The notes: generated from the sequence alone by a model not told the origin. Counted from the first letter of the stretch, positions 23,293-36,689 are shown. The stretch: 64,000 nt of DNA from Epiperipatus broadwayi (GCA_028023455.1 JAQFVV010012416.1:1915767-1979766); one strand, 5' to 3'. Numbers and translations are program-made.

Positions 23293-25583
23293 TTCAAACA
23301 ATTTTTAAAATCTTAACCGAAATATATTTACTATTATGAATTTTTGTCTGCATATTTTTTCATTTATATATACATTTTTTAAAAAAAATAATTTCACAAA
23401 GAATTTTCTTTTTCAGTTAAACGTTTATTTTGCAAAAATAAAAATATTAAAAGTAGAACTAATTTTAATTTTCTGATAACAAAAAAACAGAATAATAGGC
23501 TTACTAAAAATAAAAAGTTTATATTTTTTATATATATTTTAAAATACCTGCATTAATGGTTTTTTTCTTTCCAGAATTTTCCAATAAAATATAAATAGAG
23601 GAAGGCAAAACAACATTACCCTAGGAATTGTATCGACTCTACCAACTATTGAAGAAAAATATAAAATGTAATGCCCCTTTTAATTGAAAAATCAAAAACA
23701 AATACAAGTAGAAAAAGGTAAAACAGTCTATAAATAGCCCATAGGTACATCTCTTCTATAATTCCAATTAAGGATAGTGAATGAAAAGGCATTATTTACT
23801 AAGCTTAGAAACAAAGGGTTTGAGTGTTTTCCATCCTTGCTTTACCTTATAGCCAACTACCCTCTAGCCAACTATCTACTCAAAAGTATCTAAATACTCC
23901 TTTATTGATCTATATTTAATAGTTAAGTGGGATGCTAGAGGTCGCTACTAAACAAAGTACTCGACGGACTGAAACCTAAAAATTTTTTTAGTTTTCTTTA
24001 GCCATGCACACACTAGCAGTCGAACACTAAAAAAAAAAAACATATAAGTCTGTGCATGTATACAAATGATTTTGTTTCGAGTTAATCAAAAATAATTAAA
24101 CATGCAATTTCGTTAGTTAAAATTTTGTCAAGTTCAGAGATATTCCTTAAAGTTTATTATTTCTTGACAAAAATCGGAGTAATGTCATTAAAGTATTAGG
24201 AGAAAAATATTTTAAAAAGAAAAGCATAAAAATTATATACATACAAAAAAGCTTGCAGATCAATTCAGAGAATTTATTTATAATATAGTTAATTACAAGA
24301 AACATCTAGTTATGCTGAATATCAATCTAATAGAGATCCATTTAAATTACACGATTGCACATATTTTGATTTCTTCAGAAATCTTTGTTTTCCCAATCAG
24401 TCATTTTTATTACAGATAATTAATCTCAATAAGGCAAAGAAAAATAGACAAGAATAAAGACGATGAAGCTGGGTGCTAAGTCTAAAATTAAATATGTTAG
24501 AGTTATATTTCACTAGACAAGTAAATTAAACAAAATATAACATAGCAGAAGGAAAAACAACATTTTCAAAGTTAAAACTATACGCAATTTAATCAAAGAG
24601 ACTGAAACAACAGAACATAAACCATTAGAGCTCTTGAATTCATCATTTTAATGGTCCTATTATAATTATAACTTAACATGATCAACTGAATGAAAGGTGC
24701 CGAGTTATGATTAATGAAACATTTACAAACTTACTTTTAGTATTCCCTATCCAAATATATTAAAAATGATGTCTTTACTTCTCCAACTTTCTATGAAGCC
24801 AATTTGTGTATTTGGCAAATTCTTTTGAAATGCATTGTTCTAATATACCATAGGATTTTTTGGAATAAAGTGGTATCTGCTACAGCAAACGCTTCTATCA
24901 ATAAACAGATAAATTATATCTATTTTTTCTCATTATGTAAGATTTATCGAATAAAAGCAATTGTTATAACAAATGCTAATGTCTTACATAGCATACATAA
25001 GCAAAAGATCTTTCCACTTTAACTAGAGCTTCAAACTCTTTATAAAGTTTTGTAAGAATTAATAATATGTACTATTTATTTATATCTCTAGCGATGAAAA
25101 TGTTTTTAAAACCATATATAACTTTAGTGATAAATCAGAAAAACAGAGTTAGAAAGCTAATTTAACTTAGATGCCAAGAAATAAATGTAAATACATCTCT
25201 AAATAACCTTCTAAACTTTTTTAAGGTTAAGTTTGTTTATGCTTTTATGTTTTCATAATTTTATTAAGGAAAGATTATGCTTTTTTTTAAAAAACAAAAA
25301 ATGTATGCACAATTATAATTTTATTTTGAATTCTATCTTTCCTGTTTAAATGTTGGTTGGATAGTAACTTTGTTGTACATTATGGGCTTGTAATGAATTA
25401 CTTTTAAGAATGTATTTCAATATACGCTAGAATAAACAGATGTTAGAAATAATGGATGCTATATGAATGAGCTTCTAGAACCAATTACATTTATTGTAAC
25501 AAAAATCACTATAAAAAGTGGTTACAGAAGGCATAAAAGGCATGGTGTGAATTTCATACTGACATATTTATCTTCTTAAAACA
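23293..25583. other. no gene recognised
   Basis: AT-rich with several A/T runs. The ORF at 24804-25022 (plus) is not recognisable. Nothing supportable. Confidence 0.4.
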
Positions 25584-25800
25584 GGCAAAACTCTCTATAT
25601 GTATTGCCATTCAATGCAAGCCAGAGTAATCAATGGATGCCAGAAGGCTTGTACATAAAATCCCCATCTAGTGCCTACACATCCCATATCCCCAGACTAG
25701 TTTCTGGCTTGTGGCCTTCGTCAGTGAGGAGCCTTGGATCTGAAAGCACTGTACCCAGATCTATTAGGCAGGATTGGTTTTTAAGCCAATAAACATCACA
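25584..25800 (-). repeat. family C ribozyme unit, minus orientation
   Basis: It starts with ACAGGCAAAACTCTCTATAT and includes GTAATCAATGGATGCCAGAA, a hammerhead and AAAGCACTGTACCCAGATC. It is placed head to head with the next unit at 25838, about 40 bp apart. Confidence 0.75.
25681..25739 (-). ncRNA. hammerhead ribozyme, family C, intact core
   Basis: On the minus strand: ATCCAA, internal loop, CTCA, CUGACGA, stem II GGC-CACAA-GCC, GAAAC, TA, GUC, TGGG, then GGGAT. Stem III is the palindrome ACTAGT. Distal stem I has one change in the 3' arm. All catalytic boxes are present. Confidence 0.72.
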
Positions 25801-25837
25801 TGATCACTATTTCTTATGCTTGCTCATAACTATTATT

Positions 25838-26080
25838 AAAACAGGCAAAACTCTCTATATGTATTGCCACTCAGTGCATTAGATCCTAAGAACTAGGTGC
25901 AGTGCTCTCAGATGCAAGGTTACTCACTGAGGAAGGCCACAAGCCAGAAACTAGTCTGGGAATATTGGATGACTAGGCACGAGATGGGGATTTTATGCAC
26001 AAGCCTTCTGGCATCCGTTGATTATTCTGGCTTGCATTGAGTGGCAATACGTATAGAGAGTTTGCCTGTTTTAATAACAG
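25838..26080 (+). repeat. family C ribozyme unit with 41-bp terminal inverted repeats
   Basis: The left end AAAACAGGCAAAACTCTCTA and the right end TAGAGAGTTTGCCTGTTTT are inverted copies extending over about 41 bp, with the ribozyme in between. The unit is about 240 bp with no ORF. Confidence 0.8.
25912..25970 (+). ncRNA. hammerhead ribozyme, family C, intact core
   Basis: CUGAGGA (allowed by CUGANGA), stem II GGC/GCC with CACAA loop, GAAACTAGTC with palindromic stem III, proximal CTCA/TGGG and distal ATGCAA/TTGGAT with one mismatch. Confidence 0.72.
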
Positions 26081-26215
26081 TTATGAGCAAGCATAAGAAA
26101 TAATGATAATGTGATATTTATTTTCTGTGGGATAAGAACAGAAAGCAATTTTTCCAAATTATTATAATGTTCAAAAAATAAGACTTGTGTGTAATTTATC
26201 AATTAAGCAAAAATG

Positions 26216-26400
26216 TTCTATCCCCACCATCATCATTTTCAACCATTACTGATGTGCAGGGTAAAGCTCTCTCAAGTTCAATCCATTTTCTCCGATCTCT
26301 AGCCTCCCTTCTCCACATCATCCCGTCACACTTCCTTATTCATTCATCCATCTCATTACCTCATCTAAAATGCTCCATATTAATTGCTATTATAGATTGG
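26216..26400 (-). mobile_element. LINE ORF2 3' end
   Basis: The minus strand encodes the extreme C terminus of an endonuclease-RT type LINE (degraded WxxLERALPCTS-like ending), then a short ATGATG run that marks the LINE 3' end. Its relatives at 57985, 63241 and 36690 show much longer, clearer pieces. All are on the minus strand. Confidence 0.6.
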
Positions 26401-26499
26401 CAATGAAATTGCGAAAATTAAAATTGTAATGATTGTAGACTTCAATAAAATCTGAACGCATATCAAGTAAAAACTTCAGCAATAACCAAATAAAACTTA

Positions 26500-28130
26500 A
26501 TTATAATGCAAACTAATGCAGAGAATTTTAGTCTTCTTGCATTTATGCATTCACCATTCACAGTTTTAATATTCTTTGGTTCGAAAACAATATTGAATAA
26601 AAATTTTAGAAAGTCATAAATTTGAAATGATAAATTTCACACAAACTCATCCATATACACTGTACTACAAATCATCTCCTAATCATTCATGTTCTCATCT
26701 TAGACAATCAGCGAAATACATGCTTGCTCCTGTTTCTTTTTCAATTTATTAGTCATGTTTATGCATAACTACTATTTGCGTTTTGTACTTATTTTTATAA
26801 CTGTTTTAATATTACCCAATAGAATATTTCTTTCCTTGTTTAATATTTTCATAACTTATATTTTTCATAAATGCATCAGACAAAAATTGAACAGCAAATA
26901 AGATTAAAGTGTTTGAGATTAAAGGAAGAAGTAATCTATATTAGCATAACCTTTCTTCTCTTATAAAACAACAAATACAGCTTATAATTTGAATACTTTT
27001 TTATTATTTGACTTCTGATTTATTAAAAGTGTACATAAAAAGTAATGTTTATTACTGTTACACGAAATTATTATTATATCCATAATATTAATATATATGT
27101 GCTTTACAATTGTCTCCTGTTGTTAATGAATCTTTTACTTATAAATTTTCTGCTTTAATTAGTTTGAATTGTAAAAAATCATGTGAATAATTGGCTTGAG
27201 TTGAAGTAAAATAATTCAATTGAGCAAGTATTTAACCTATTCTCGTTTAGTATAATGAGAACCAATCTGGAACTAATAGTTGAGATATCTTTTATTATAC
27301 CATGATTCTAGATTAAATATTCAAATGGTGTATAAAATTAACAAAAGATTGTGAGCTAATTACAAAAGCATATTTTAAATTGCATTTAGCACTTGGAAGA
27401 TGGGGTAAGAACTTATCCTGGCTAGAAGGAAGTCATTTAACAGAAAATTATATATATATTTGAGCTAAAATGGAAATAAATAATAATTACAAGTTTTTAA
27501 AATATTAATATTTTTTCTTAGAAAGCAGCAATAAAATTTAATAATTTGTAACAATTGAAGATATAAAACAATTCATAAACTGGAAATATGACGTAACAAC
27601 GAATCTGTTTATCACTGGAACAATACATACATTCATTTTTGTTCCATTCTTGGAAAGAAGAGAGGTAAGAAATTTGTTAGCTGATAAAATGGTTAATGAA
27701 GAAGTAGGTAATTTATTTGTTAATCAAATTGTGAAAAAAAAAGCATTTTTAATTAATTTACCTTGTATATTATTTGTTAAAGGTATTTTCAATAGTAATT
27801 GCAATGATAAAGTAATAAATATGTCCTTACTTTGTTTAATAAGGCTCCCCTTTTTGACAATACGTTATTGCAATGATAAAGTAATAAATATGTCCTCACT
27901 TTGTTTAATAAGGCTCCCCTTTTTGACAATGCGCTTCTACAAAGCTAAACATACTTCTCATTTATAACTGTCTGAAATAGGATTTATGAAAAAAACCTAA
28001 ACAGTAAAGTTTTGAAAAATGAATACAATACGACTTGCTATAAATACTGTATTCTGAAAACAGAAAGTATATGCAGATTGGTAAACTACAGTATTTTACT
28101 CCCAAATCCATTCTTTATTTTTAAAACGAC
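26500..28130. repeat. segmental repeat, copy 1, PLE-1 flank
   Basis: It aligns by eye to 53170-55400: shared blocks include TTTTAATATTCTTTGGTT, CATCTCCTAATCATTCATGT and GATTAAAGGAAGAAGTA. No gene is seen. The ORF at 27650-27967 is created partly by an internal duplication. Confidence 0.7.
27801..27938 (+). repeat. 69-bp tandem duplication
   Basis: Two copies (27801-27869 and 27870-27938) beginning GCAATGATAAAGTAATAAAT, nearly identical. The paralogous segment near 55150 has only one diverged copy, so the duplication postdates the segmental copying. Confidence 0.9.
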
Positions 28131-28139
28131 AAAAGTTAA

Positions 28140-30360
28140 AAGTACTTAATTCTATCAGAGGCTATTTGTTTATCAAGAAGCCAAGCTTCCCTACAAACAA
28201 ATTACTGTTTTGGGGAAATTATACGTTTTTTTTATTCCTTTGGTATTTAAATATATATGTGATTTTTTAAATTTTTTTTATATCTCAACCGTTTCTGCGA
28301 TGTCTTTAAATACAAAATGAAAAAAAAAAAGTTATATATATATAAATATTTGTAACTATAAGTTGAAGTACTTTCGTCATCTAATGTTAAAAATTAAAGA
28401 TTTTTAAAAAAATTCAAACTTCATTTAAACTTTTCCAATACATTCAACTGTTAGTAATATTATACAGGTTTGTTTTTAATCCTATTGTACTCTGTTCGTG
28501 TGAATACTAAATTTGAAAGGGCACTTTTATCAAATAGACTATTCTGACAAAGGCAACGACCAGTAATTTTACATACTAACTTACGAGAGTCTCCACGATT
28601 TCTCCATTTTCTTAAGAGCAATGCTAATGAGTATTTTTCAAATATTATGGATTATCACGTATACTGGTTTATGAAGCTACTTGCCACTATCAAATGAGAA
28701 ACTTCTCTAATTTTTTTTCATTTAACTCTTACTTTTCTGACCAGTGTTTAGGTATTTTATCAATGAAACATTCATTGGTATACACATAGTATGCTATTTT
28801 AAACACATTCATTTTTAATTCTCTAGGTGTTACCTTGTGTTTTTTAAACTTGTTTTCATTGGTACAGATAGTTTGGTTGTTATATGTCATTTGCATTCGC
28901 TTGATATTTCTTAAGTATATTTGCTTTTTTTTTTTTTTAGTATTTCAAGTTATGTGTTATAAAGGTAAGGATTACTCATAGTGTATTATGACTTTTCTGA
29001 TATTATATTGAGTGTAGATGTTTATTAGTTTTGTATGTATGAATACATGGCAATGCTTTTAGTTTTTTCTCTAATAGATATTGATTTGTTTTGTTGCTGT
29101 TGTTGTCTATTTAAAATTTTCTTAGTGATAACTTACGAGTAAACTATTCTTCATGAGTCTTTGTTCTAGGCAAGTCTTTTTCTTTTCTAAAATATTGGGT
29201 TTTGAACAGTATAATTAAATTTATGGGTTTATCATGATTCCGTGTAAATGCAATATTATTTTCTTGAGTGTAGATTTTCTGTAAAACAGTTTTTTTTCTG
29301 TCAATGAGTTTTTATTCTTTAAGAGTTTTTTTTATTATAAATAATTGCCTTGTGAAAAACTTATGTTGTATGCTATATTAATGATTATAATACCCCTTTT
29401 GATCTTTTCATCATGATTGAAACCATGTTAAATATATTTCATGGGTGGGGGAATGGTCTATATATACCATACTTTTGATTAATCACAGGAATATCAAAAA
29501 ATGCCAATTGTTGTTTTTCCTCAAACTCGTTTGTGAATTTAATTGAAGGAATTATATGATTAATGTGTATCCAAAATGTTCGTAATTGTGATTCGCCATG
29601 TTTCTATTCAACAAGTGTATCATCAATATAATAAAGCCAGAATTTAGATAAAAATGGATAAATTATTTATAAATGTGGTTTAATCCATGTAAATATTACT
29701 GAATAACGATGATGGTTGTAAACCTATAGCCATTCCTTAATTGTTTTAGAAAAATTATGAGTTGTATTGAATGTATGATTTTCTTACACTAAACGATGGG
29801 TTCTTTTATACTAACCCTAGAAAGTCATATTGATTTATAAGATGGTATTAGCATTTAATTTTCAGTTTACAATAGAGAAAACTTCAGCTCAGAATTCTAT
29901 GCGAATAAATTTACTTCAACAAAATTTACTATTATGCCAATTCGTTCTATTTTTTTTTTATTATTGATTCCACAAAGTCAATGGACTGTCAAATGCCAGA
30001 GGATGAAAAACTTTAAGAGAAAATCTTGACAAATTTTGACATGTTAATTCTATTGTCTATCTAAAACCTATAAAAACTATATTCCTGAAAGACTAGTTTG
30101 TTAATTTTAAAAATTCACAATACCAAAACTTGTCAAGATATTTTCATAAAGTTCTTAGACGTTTAGCATACAGAATGCATACCTTTTTCAGGGATTCTAA
30201 TAACTTTTTGGAATTAATCAAGAATGTAAAAATAAATTACACTAATATAATTGTTAAATTTTGACAGGGAAAATTTTCTCAGAAAAACATCGTGAACAAC
30301 TTTTTTTAAAAAAAAAGTTTAAGTGAGCCTACAAAGCAAAACAATTATTTCTATTAATAG
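28140..30360 (-). mobile_element. PLE-1 copy, minus strand
   Basis: Minus-strand reading shows the RT block GMAIGLQPSSLFSNIYMD (29736 downward), the catalytic YIDDTLVE (about 29640-29615, after a frameshift) and PSIKFTNEFEEKQQLAFFD. Further downstream at about 28920-28870 is the linker EISSECK, which corresponds to the Cys-containing EIPCEC segment that precedes the nuclease in sister copies. Multiple stops show it is dead. It forms a head-to-head pair with 30483-32960. Confidence 0.75.
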
Positions 30361-30413
30361 TGCAACATAATTTTTATTTTCTGCATAAGATCAACAAAAT
30401 ATCAATATAATAG

Positions 30414-30498
30414 AGCGGCGGCTGCTTTACTAAACTGTTGTCCCGGGTTAACGGGTTTGCTTCCCAGCTGATGCTATGACACATGAGAAGAAAAAAAA
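30414..30498 (+). mobile_element. 5'-truncated tRNA SINE at the PLE-1 head-to-head junction
   Basis: It shows GGCTGCTTTACTAAACTG, the B-box region GGGTTAACGGGTTTGCTTCC and GATGCTATGACACATGAG, then A-rich sequence. The paralogous junction at about 61150 lacks it, so it inserted after the duplication. Confidence 0.8.
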
Positions 30499-31683
30499 GA
30501 GTTTTTCCAACAAAAGATATTAAGAGTTTACCTTTGTTACTTTTGATTATGAACATTTACATGGACAGACACCTTCATCTAAAGTTTATCTTTACAATGC
30601 AAATGATATATAGTTATATACATAAGATGATCAAAACTTATAAAAATTCTGAACCTACCAGTAAATTAGCTTCGCCAATTAAATTCACAATAGAATTAAA
30701 ACAAATACAAAAATTGGCACTTTTATATAATCTTGTAATAAGAATCCTTCATAGCATAATCATTACAAGTTTACAGAAAATTTATCTACATCCTGAACAA
30801 CACTTTACATATGCATCCTATTACAACAAAAACACATCAAATAGAATTATACTATCACAGTAGAATAGGGCAAAAATGATTGTTCAGATGTCAGTGACTA
30901 AAAAAATAAAAGGTCTGCATAATGTATATTCTCATGAAAAATGATTTTTCATCAGCTAACATACAAAAAAAAAACCCCAAAATCAACAATAAAATGAAAT
31001 ATCAATATATAATAAACTGAAGCATAAATAAAGAAAGCAATTATAAGAAGTGTTGCATATGTATAAATACAAAGAATAATAGGCAAAATAAATGAAATCT
31101 GCAATGAATATGTCAGAAATGCTTTCCAAAGCAGTAACTCCCGACCAGGCTTTCTAATTTGTACAAAACTTAAACTTGAAAAGCTGAAAAATAAAAATTG
31201 ATTCTACAAAATATACAAAGTGAATGTAGGAGGCCATCTATTATTGAAACCATCTGCGACATTGAAAAATATTTAAAAGAGAACAAAATAGGAATGGGAC
31301 AGGAAAAAAAATACATCTAAAATAGTATATCATGCATATATCGTTAACCACATATTAGAGTAACAAAAGACAAGAGTTTGGATAAAAAGCAAAAGAAACT
31401 GCTCATATGGCAAATAACCTCATCTATTAACATACAGTAGTAATCCATAATGTTTGAAAATGGTCTTAACCTTTGCCTTAAAAATGAAAACATCACATAA
31501 ACTCTCACAGATAAGTATATAAAATTTCTACTGAAATTCATCTTTGACAGAATAGCATAAATGTCAAATCAATGACTTGAATTTAATATTCCTCAATCAA
31601 AAGATCACCTGTACAATTCTTTGGTAGCACTATCAATGTTATGAGAAAAAAGGAAATGTTTGATATATACTAATATCTATGTT

Positions 31684-31990
31684 AAAAACAGGCAAAACTC
31701 TCTATATGTCCTGCCACTCAGTGCAAGCCAGAGTAATCAATGGATGCCAGAAGGCTTGTGCATAAAATCCCCATCTAGTGCCGACTCGTCCAATATCCCC
31801 AGATTAGTTTCTGGCTTGTGGCCTTCGTCAGCGATGAGCCTTGGATCTTAGAGCACTGCAGCTAGATCTAAGATCTAGCTGCAGTGCAGTGCCTTCTGGC
31901 ATCTATTGATTACTCTGGCTTGTACTGAGTGACAATACATATAGAGAGTTTTGTCTGTTTTAATAACAGTTAAGAGCAAGCGTAAGAAAT
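31684..31990. repeat. family C ribozyme unit with terminal inverted repeats
   Basis: The left end ACAGGCAAAACTCTCTATAT and the right end ATATAGAGAGTTTTGTCTGT are inverted. Near the centre, GATCTAAGATCTAGCTGCAG forms a further local palindrome. The paralogous locus at about 62230 lacks this insertion. Confidence 0.78.
31788..31846 (-). ncRNA. hammerhead ribozyme, family C
   Basis: Minus strand: GATCCAA..CTCATCG, CUGACGA, stem II GGC/GCC, GAAACTA, AUC cleavage triplet, TGGGG, TTGGAC. Distal stem I is well paired. The triplet AUC replaces GUC, still a legal NUH, but the C-G pair of stem III is lost. Confidence 0.62.
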
Positions 31991-33049
31991 AGTGATTGTG
32001 TGATGTTTATTGGCTTAATATCTATGTTATTTGTGTAATTACGAATCACTGAATGTTTAAACATTTTAAATAGTGCTTGATATTTTTCTACATACATTTC
32101 CCCCAATTATAATAGATTATGAAAATAATCAATCACATAATTATAAGTGATGTACCATTACATCAAACTTGTAGACAAATTTATAAAAGCTTTGTTTTCA
32201 TTTTCTTTGATCAAATATTAAAAATATGCATTTCAATTAAGAAATGAAATTTCTTTTCCTATTGCATACTATATAGCATCCAAATTTATTAAAAGTAATT
32301 GCTCTTTAAGTATCATTACAATAGTTTATAAGCAATTTACACAACAGGTTATAAATATACACTTGATTTTCTAACTATAAAATTGAAGCCTTCATTTATT
32401 TATTGATATGTATACAGACATGGGCTGTTGAAAAGTCATGTTAAAGTGGTAAAACAGATCTATCAATGTTCGTAGATGTTGAGTGGTTAATGTAATTAAG
32501 TAAAAGAGGTAAGAAATGAAATGTGTTTCTGATTTTACTAAAGCAATAGTAATAATAGTAATGTATGGCATTTGTAAAGAGTATATAAAGCATATAAATA
32601 ATTAATTTTGACCAATTTTTTTAACATTTGATTTTACGTTGTCTAATTATGTCTAGATACTACCTTATCATTACCTCAGTACTACTTGTCTTTTAATGAT
32701 TTGATGAGAGTAGTATACACAAATCATTTCTACAATTTATGTATTACTAGTTGTGTGGGAATGCAGGCTCAAGATTGAATCATAAGTAGTGCAGATTACC
32801 ATAAATTACACATCTGTAAATTCTGGTGCATCAGAAACTATATTTGCTACAATGTACCTGCGATAAATTTTAAAATTACTTTCTTTAAACTTCAAGATTC
32901 TTTTCATTGTCTGATATTTTAAGGATGTAAGGTACCTATTTATTTTTGTTTTTAAATAAAACATTATCCACACTTAAATACGTATAAATTAAAATATACT
33001 AGAAAAATTTCAATACCAACATTATCGCATGACTTACATCCATGATTAC

Positions 33050-33840
33050 AAACCATTTCACTTTATTCTACAACCATATGTTGTAAGAGTGATTAACCAA
33101 TAGATGTCAGGTAGTACAGTGCTGTAACATTGCCAACTCCAGACTACTTTGTGTCTTTGTCTAGGACTACGATTCAAAACTGAAACAACAGCACTAACAT
33201 ACCTAGTAGTAATACAATTTTCTTCTTCCATTTCCTATGTAATGATTTCTACGTAAGAAAGTTGGAAATGGTATGATATATATCTAGTAGTACATTTTTC
33301 TTCCTAAATTATTCAAGCTAATATCCTGAAGTTGAAAATAAATCCCAAATGTTTTGACACTAAATCAACTTATATAGTAATGCAAATCTAAAACCAGATG
33401 GCTTTGGATAAGTTTTAGTGATTTCAATGTTGTATTAACTAACTGCCTTCTAACTTTTTGCAACAAAAGTTAATTGTTGCTGATATTACTTTTTTTCAAC
33501 AAAAAATAGAAGTGGGCTTGCAAATGGGATAAAACTGAAGTCTCTAAAATATGTAAAAATTGGTCTTGCTTCAGAATCATATATCTATGCAAGATAGCTT
33601 GTATTCAAAACTTTTTAGCTGTTTTTTAAATTTGTACCAGCTTAATATAAAGCAAATAAAACGTGGCTGTTAGATACATAAATGCATTACTTCCACATTT
33701 GAATTCTACTACTTACTGATGTAAACAAAGTCTAGAAACTGGTCTTAGAATAGATATATTAAACAATTATACCACCTGAAATCCATTGATTACTCAAACT
33801 TACAGGTAAGTGCTCCATGAGAACTGCTCTTTGATTTTCA
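33050..33840. repeat. decayed inverted pair of family C units
   Basis: 33060-33200 (minus sense) and 33700-33830 (plus sense) keep traces of family C such as TGATTAACCAATAGATG and CATTGATTACTCAAACTTAC. A decayed hammerhead (CTGATGT, then TAGAAACTGGTC) lies at 33717-33747 on the plus strand. Confidence 0.45.
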
Positions 33841-34315
33841 AAAGTGAATTGTCTTAATCATAAAATATGTTAGAATAATATCTTGTATTTAATAACAGTT
33901 TCTTTGAAGTTTATAGTATGTTAAGATAATATTTAAAAAAATTCACAATGAACAATCGTTTAAAACTTTTATGGGATAAATTAGGCATTTTTATTGATAA
34001 GTCAACCAATAAAACAGAATCTATTTTGGTAAAAAAATATTCATAAAAATATTTAAGCACACACATCATCTCGTTTCTTACCTATACATAAATACAAATT
34101 CATATAACCAGATTCTCTGTAATATTATCATTTTAACATGATGATATTTTAAGGCACCGATAATTCTAATTATTGATCTGGTAAGTTAATCCTACTTAGA
34201 TAAGTCAAACAGAAGTTGCCAGAATAAGAAAATTATTTAATAGTTTAATATTGAAAATAATTTTTAATACTTTCTTTCAAACTATACTATGCCACCATTA
34301 GCATTACTTTCAACT

Positions 34316-34460
34316 ATTATTAGTGCATTGCAGAAAACAGCTCTTCGAGTTTGATCCAGATACTGTGATCCCTAGCTTTTCTTCTCCACAATATATCACC
34401 AAACTTTCTTATTTCATCCACTAATCTCACATGATGCCTCTTATACTTATATTAAAATTC
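34316..34460 (-). mobile_element. LINE ORF2 3' fragment
   Basis: A minus-strand remnant of the same LINE C terminus as 57985-58480. Shared traces are TCTTCTCCACA and TTTCATCCACTAATCTCACATG. Strongly diverged. Confidence 0.5.
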
Positions 34461-34525
34461 TATCACAACCATGCTTTCATTTTTACAAACGAGCCCTCCT
34501 CAAATTAAAATCAATAAACATTAAA

Positions 34526-36660
34526 TCATTTGTATATAGCAGATAAACCATTCCCATAATTCATTTCAAATGTTTCAAGAAGATTAATCATCAAATTTTC
34601 TTTCATTCTTCTTAATTCCCTTTTTTCATAAAAGATAACCTCTGTATTATCAAATAATATATTATGGCCCTTATTAAGTTCAGAATATACAAAAATGAAT
34701 ATGATATCTATTATTTTATTTTTATGCACTTTAGTTTTTTCATTAAGATTCAATTTGCTCTGACCTATATACATTTTATAACTACAAGTAGTCTTAAAAA
34801 TTGTACCAGGAATATTTACTATCAGTAGACTGTCTTGAATTATTTAATAAAGACTTTAAATTAAAACACTTCTTTCAAGCAACTTACATATTACCCAATA
34901 AATTAATATTATTATTAATTAATTCATAAATTGAAGATTTACAAAGTAAAAAAATAAATTATTTTTTTCTTTACGAAAATGACTACAAAATAAAGCACCA
35001 TTAAAAATCTACAAATTTTAACGAAATCAAACTTATATTTAATAACGAGAATCAAAACCATTCAATCTATTTTTAAAAAATCTTCAAATCTTTCCTTCTC
35101 AATTACAAACAAACATCAATCAGTATGTTTAACAAATAATTTCAAAGAAACAGAAAATTGATTAATATCGCTATTCTTTAAGAATTAGTAGACACTATAT
35201 ATATAAAAGCATACCCAACTATCCATATTTCTTTAATTTTTTAAATAATAAGTGTAATAATGCTCAAGGCTAAATGGATTTACAAGTAATCATTAAAAAC
35301 CAGTCAACACATAGACAATCCCAATATCAATAATAATTATCAATTTCAAACTGTTGTCAAGGCAACCTTTTAACAAAGATGGTGGAATACCACCCTTATT
35401 AATGATCTAATATACTTATATAGACATTAAAGATTGCAATTTGACCACAGAGATTGAAATTATTGATCCAAAGAAGTTTAAATAAACCTCTTTAAACAGG
35501 TAAATAAAACCTGTTCTGAATGCAGATTAAAAATAGTCAATTATAACATTACAAACTGCAATTATGTAACAGTTTGAAATTGTTGATTATTAATATTGGG
35601 ATTGTCTAAGTGTTGCCTGGTTTTTAATGATTCTTTAATTTTATAAAACACCCCATTAAATGCAATGAATCTTCTAATAATAAAAGCTAATCATAAATAA
35701 TATTAATCCTATCAACAGAAAATAAGGTCATGTTTTGTTTTGTTTTCAAAACAGAAATAAAGACATCAATATTTTTAAACAATCAACTAATTGTAGCATA
35801 TTTTCAATATATAAACTAAAAGTACAATTCTCATCTAAAACAAAACTATTAATTTTATTAAAAGCCTCAAAAGAAGAAGAGACAGAAAAATGACCAAATA
35901 AACATAATCTTTATAAGATATTGCATAAACTTCAGGAATTTTATCAGCAATAGTTTCTGAAAATTAAAAATACACTTTAAAGGAAACTCATCTTTATGAG
36001 ATTTAAGATAAAAAAAAAAAACATTAAGAGGATCATAATCATTAGGATAGCAACTTAAATAAGTAGTCTTATTGAGAAATTCTTTTTATTTTTCATGACA
36101 TTCATAATATCAATCAACTTAGATTTTCTTTTCTTTCCAGGATCACTATTTAAATGTTATATACTTTTCATTATTTAATTCTAAAAAAAGTTTTTTTTTT
36201 CATATGTCATAGCATCGGCCGGGACGCGAACCCACAACTGTCTGCAACCAACTACTTGCTTGCAAAGGCGGTTGTAATGACCTCTCGGCTAACAATGCTT
36301 GACTAAAAAAAACTTTGTTTAATATCATTATTACAATACAAACCAGTTACCTTTGTCTTCTTTTAATAGGAACTTATTATTGTCCTTTAATGTTTTTTTA
36401 AGAAAAATCTATTTGCTTTAGGACAACATAAATTTTCTCTCTCAAGTAATTATCTATTCAAAATTGTTTGTAGTGTTATTATATTTTGATAAGAAACATT
36501 TCTAGAACATTCCATTAGTAGAACAAAATGAATTAACACAGTTCTATCACAAAAAGAAACAAAAGAAGGATCTTTACTTAAAATATATAAATCACAATCA
36601 TTTAAAACAAAACTAACAGAATTGACATTTATTATCAATCAATCAAGAGTATTCTGTCCT
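34526..36660 (-). mobile_element. PLE-3 copy, minus strand, 3' two-thirds
   Basis: The ORF 34526-34774 begins MYIGQSKLNLNEKTK, preceded in-frame by FKTTCSYK, and ends with HNILFDNTEVIFYEKRELRR. This is a GIY-YIG nuclease: tyrosines and the glutamate region are in the expected order. Upstream, 36320-36640 aligns with 39560-39830 of the plus copy. The RT between them is broken by stops. A SINE is inserted at 36190-36302 and a LINE at 36690-37090. Confidence 0.75.
36190..36302 (-). mobile_element. tRNA-derived SINE inside PLE-3
   Basis: Minus strand starts GTCAAGCATTGTTAGCCGAG and carries B box GGGTTCGCGTCCC with an A-rich tail. Target-site duplication CTAAAAAAA (36181-36189 and 36303-36311). 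Confidence 0.85.
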
Positions 36661-36689
36661 ATGGACTGGTAAAGAGACTAGTCAAATCA

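Larger units (their letters stand above)
30483..32960 (+). mobile_element. PLE-1-like copy, plus strand
   Basis: The ORF 30483-30863 contains LLLLIMNIYMD, a degenerate catalytic box, PIKFTIELKQIQKLAL, and IYLHPEQHFTYASYYN, which is the PLE segment following the NFLD block. Further on, near 31400-31480, a SIMFENGLNLCLKNENI-like stretch resembles the nuclease end. It is 5'-truncated at the palm and homologous to 61095-63240. A family C unit is inserted at 31684-31990. Confidence 0.7.

Noticed and set aside
23101-23301. ORF spanning two SINE copies
   Set aside because: It is explained entirely by tRNA-like SINE sequence; not a gene.
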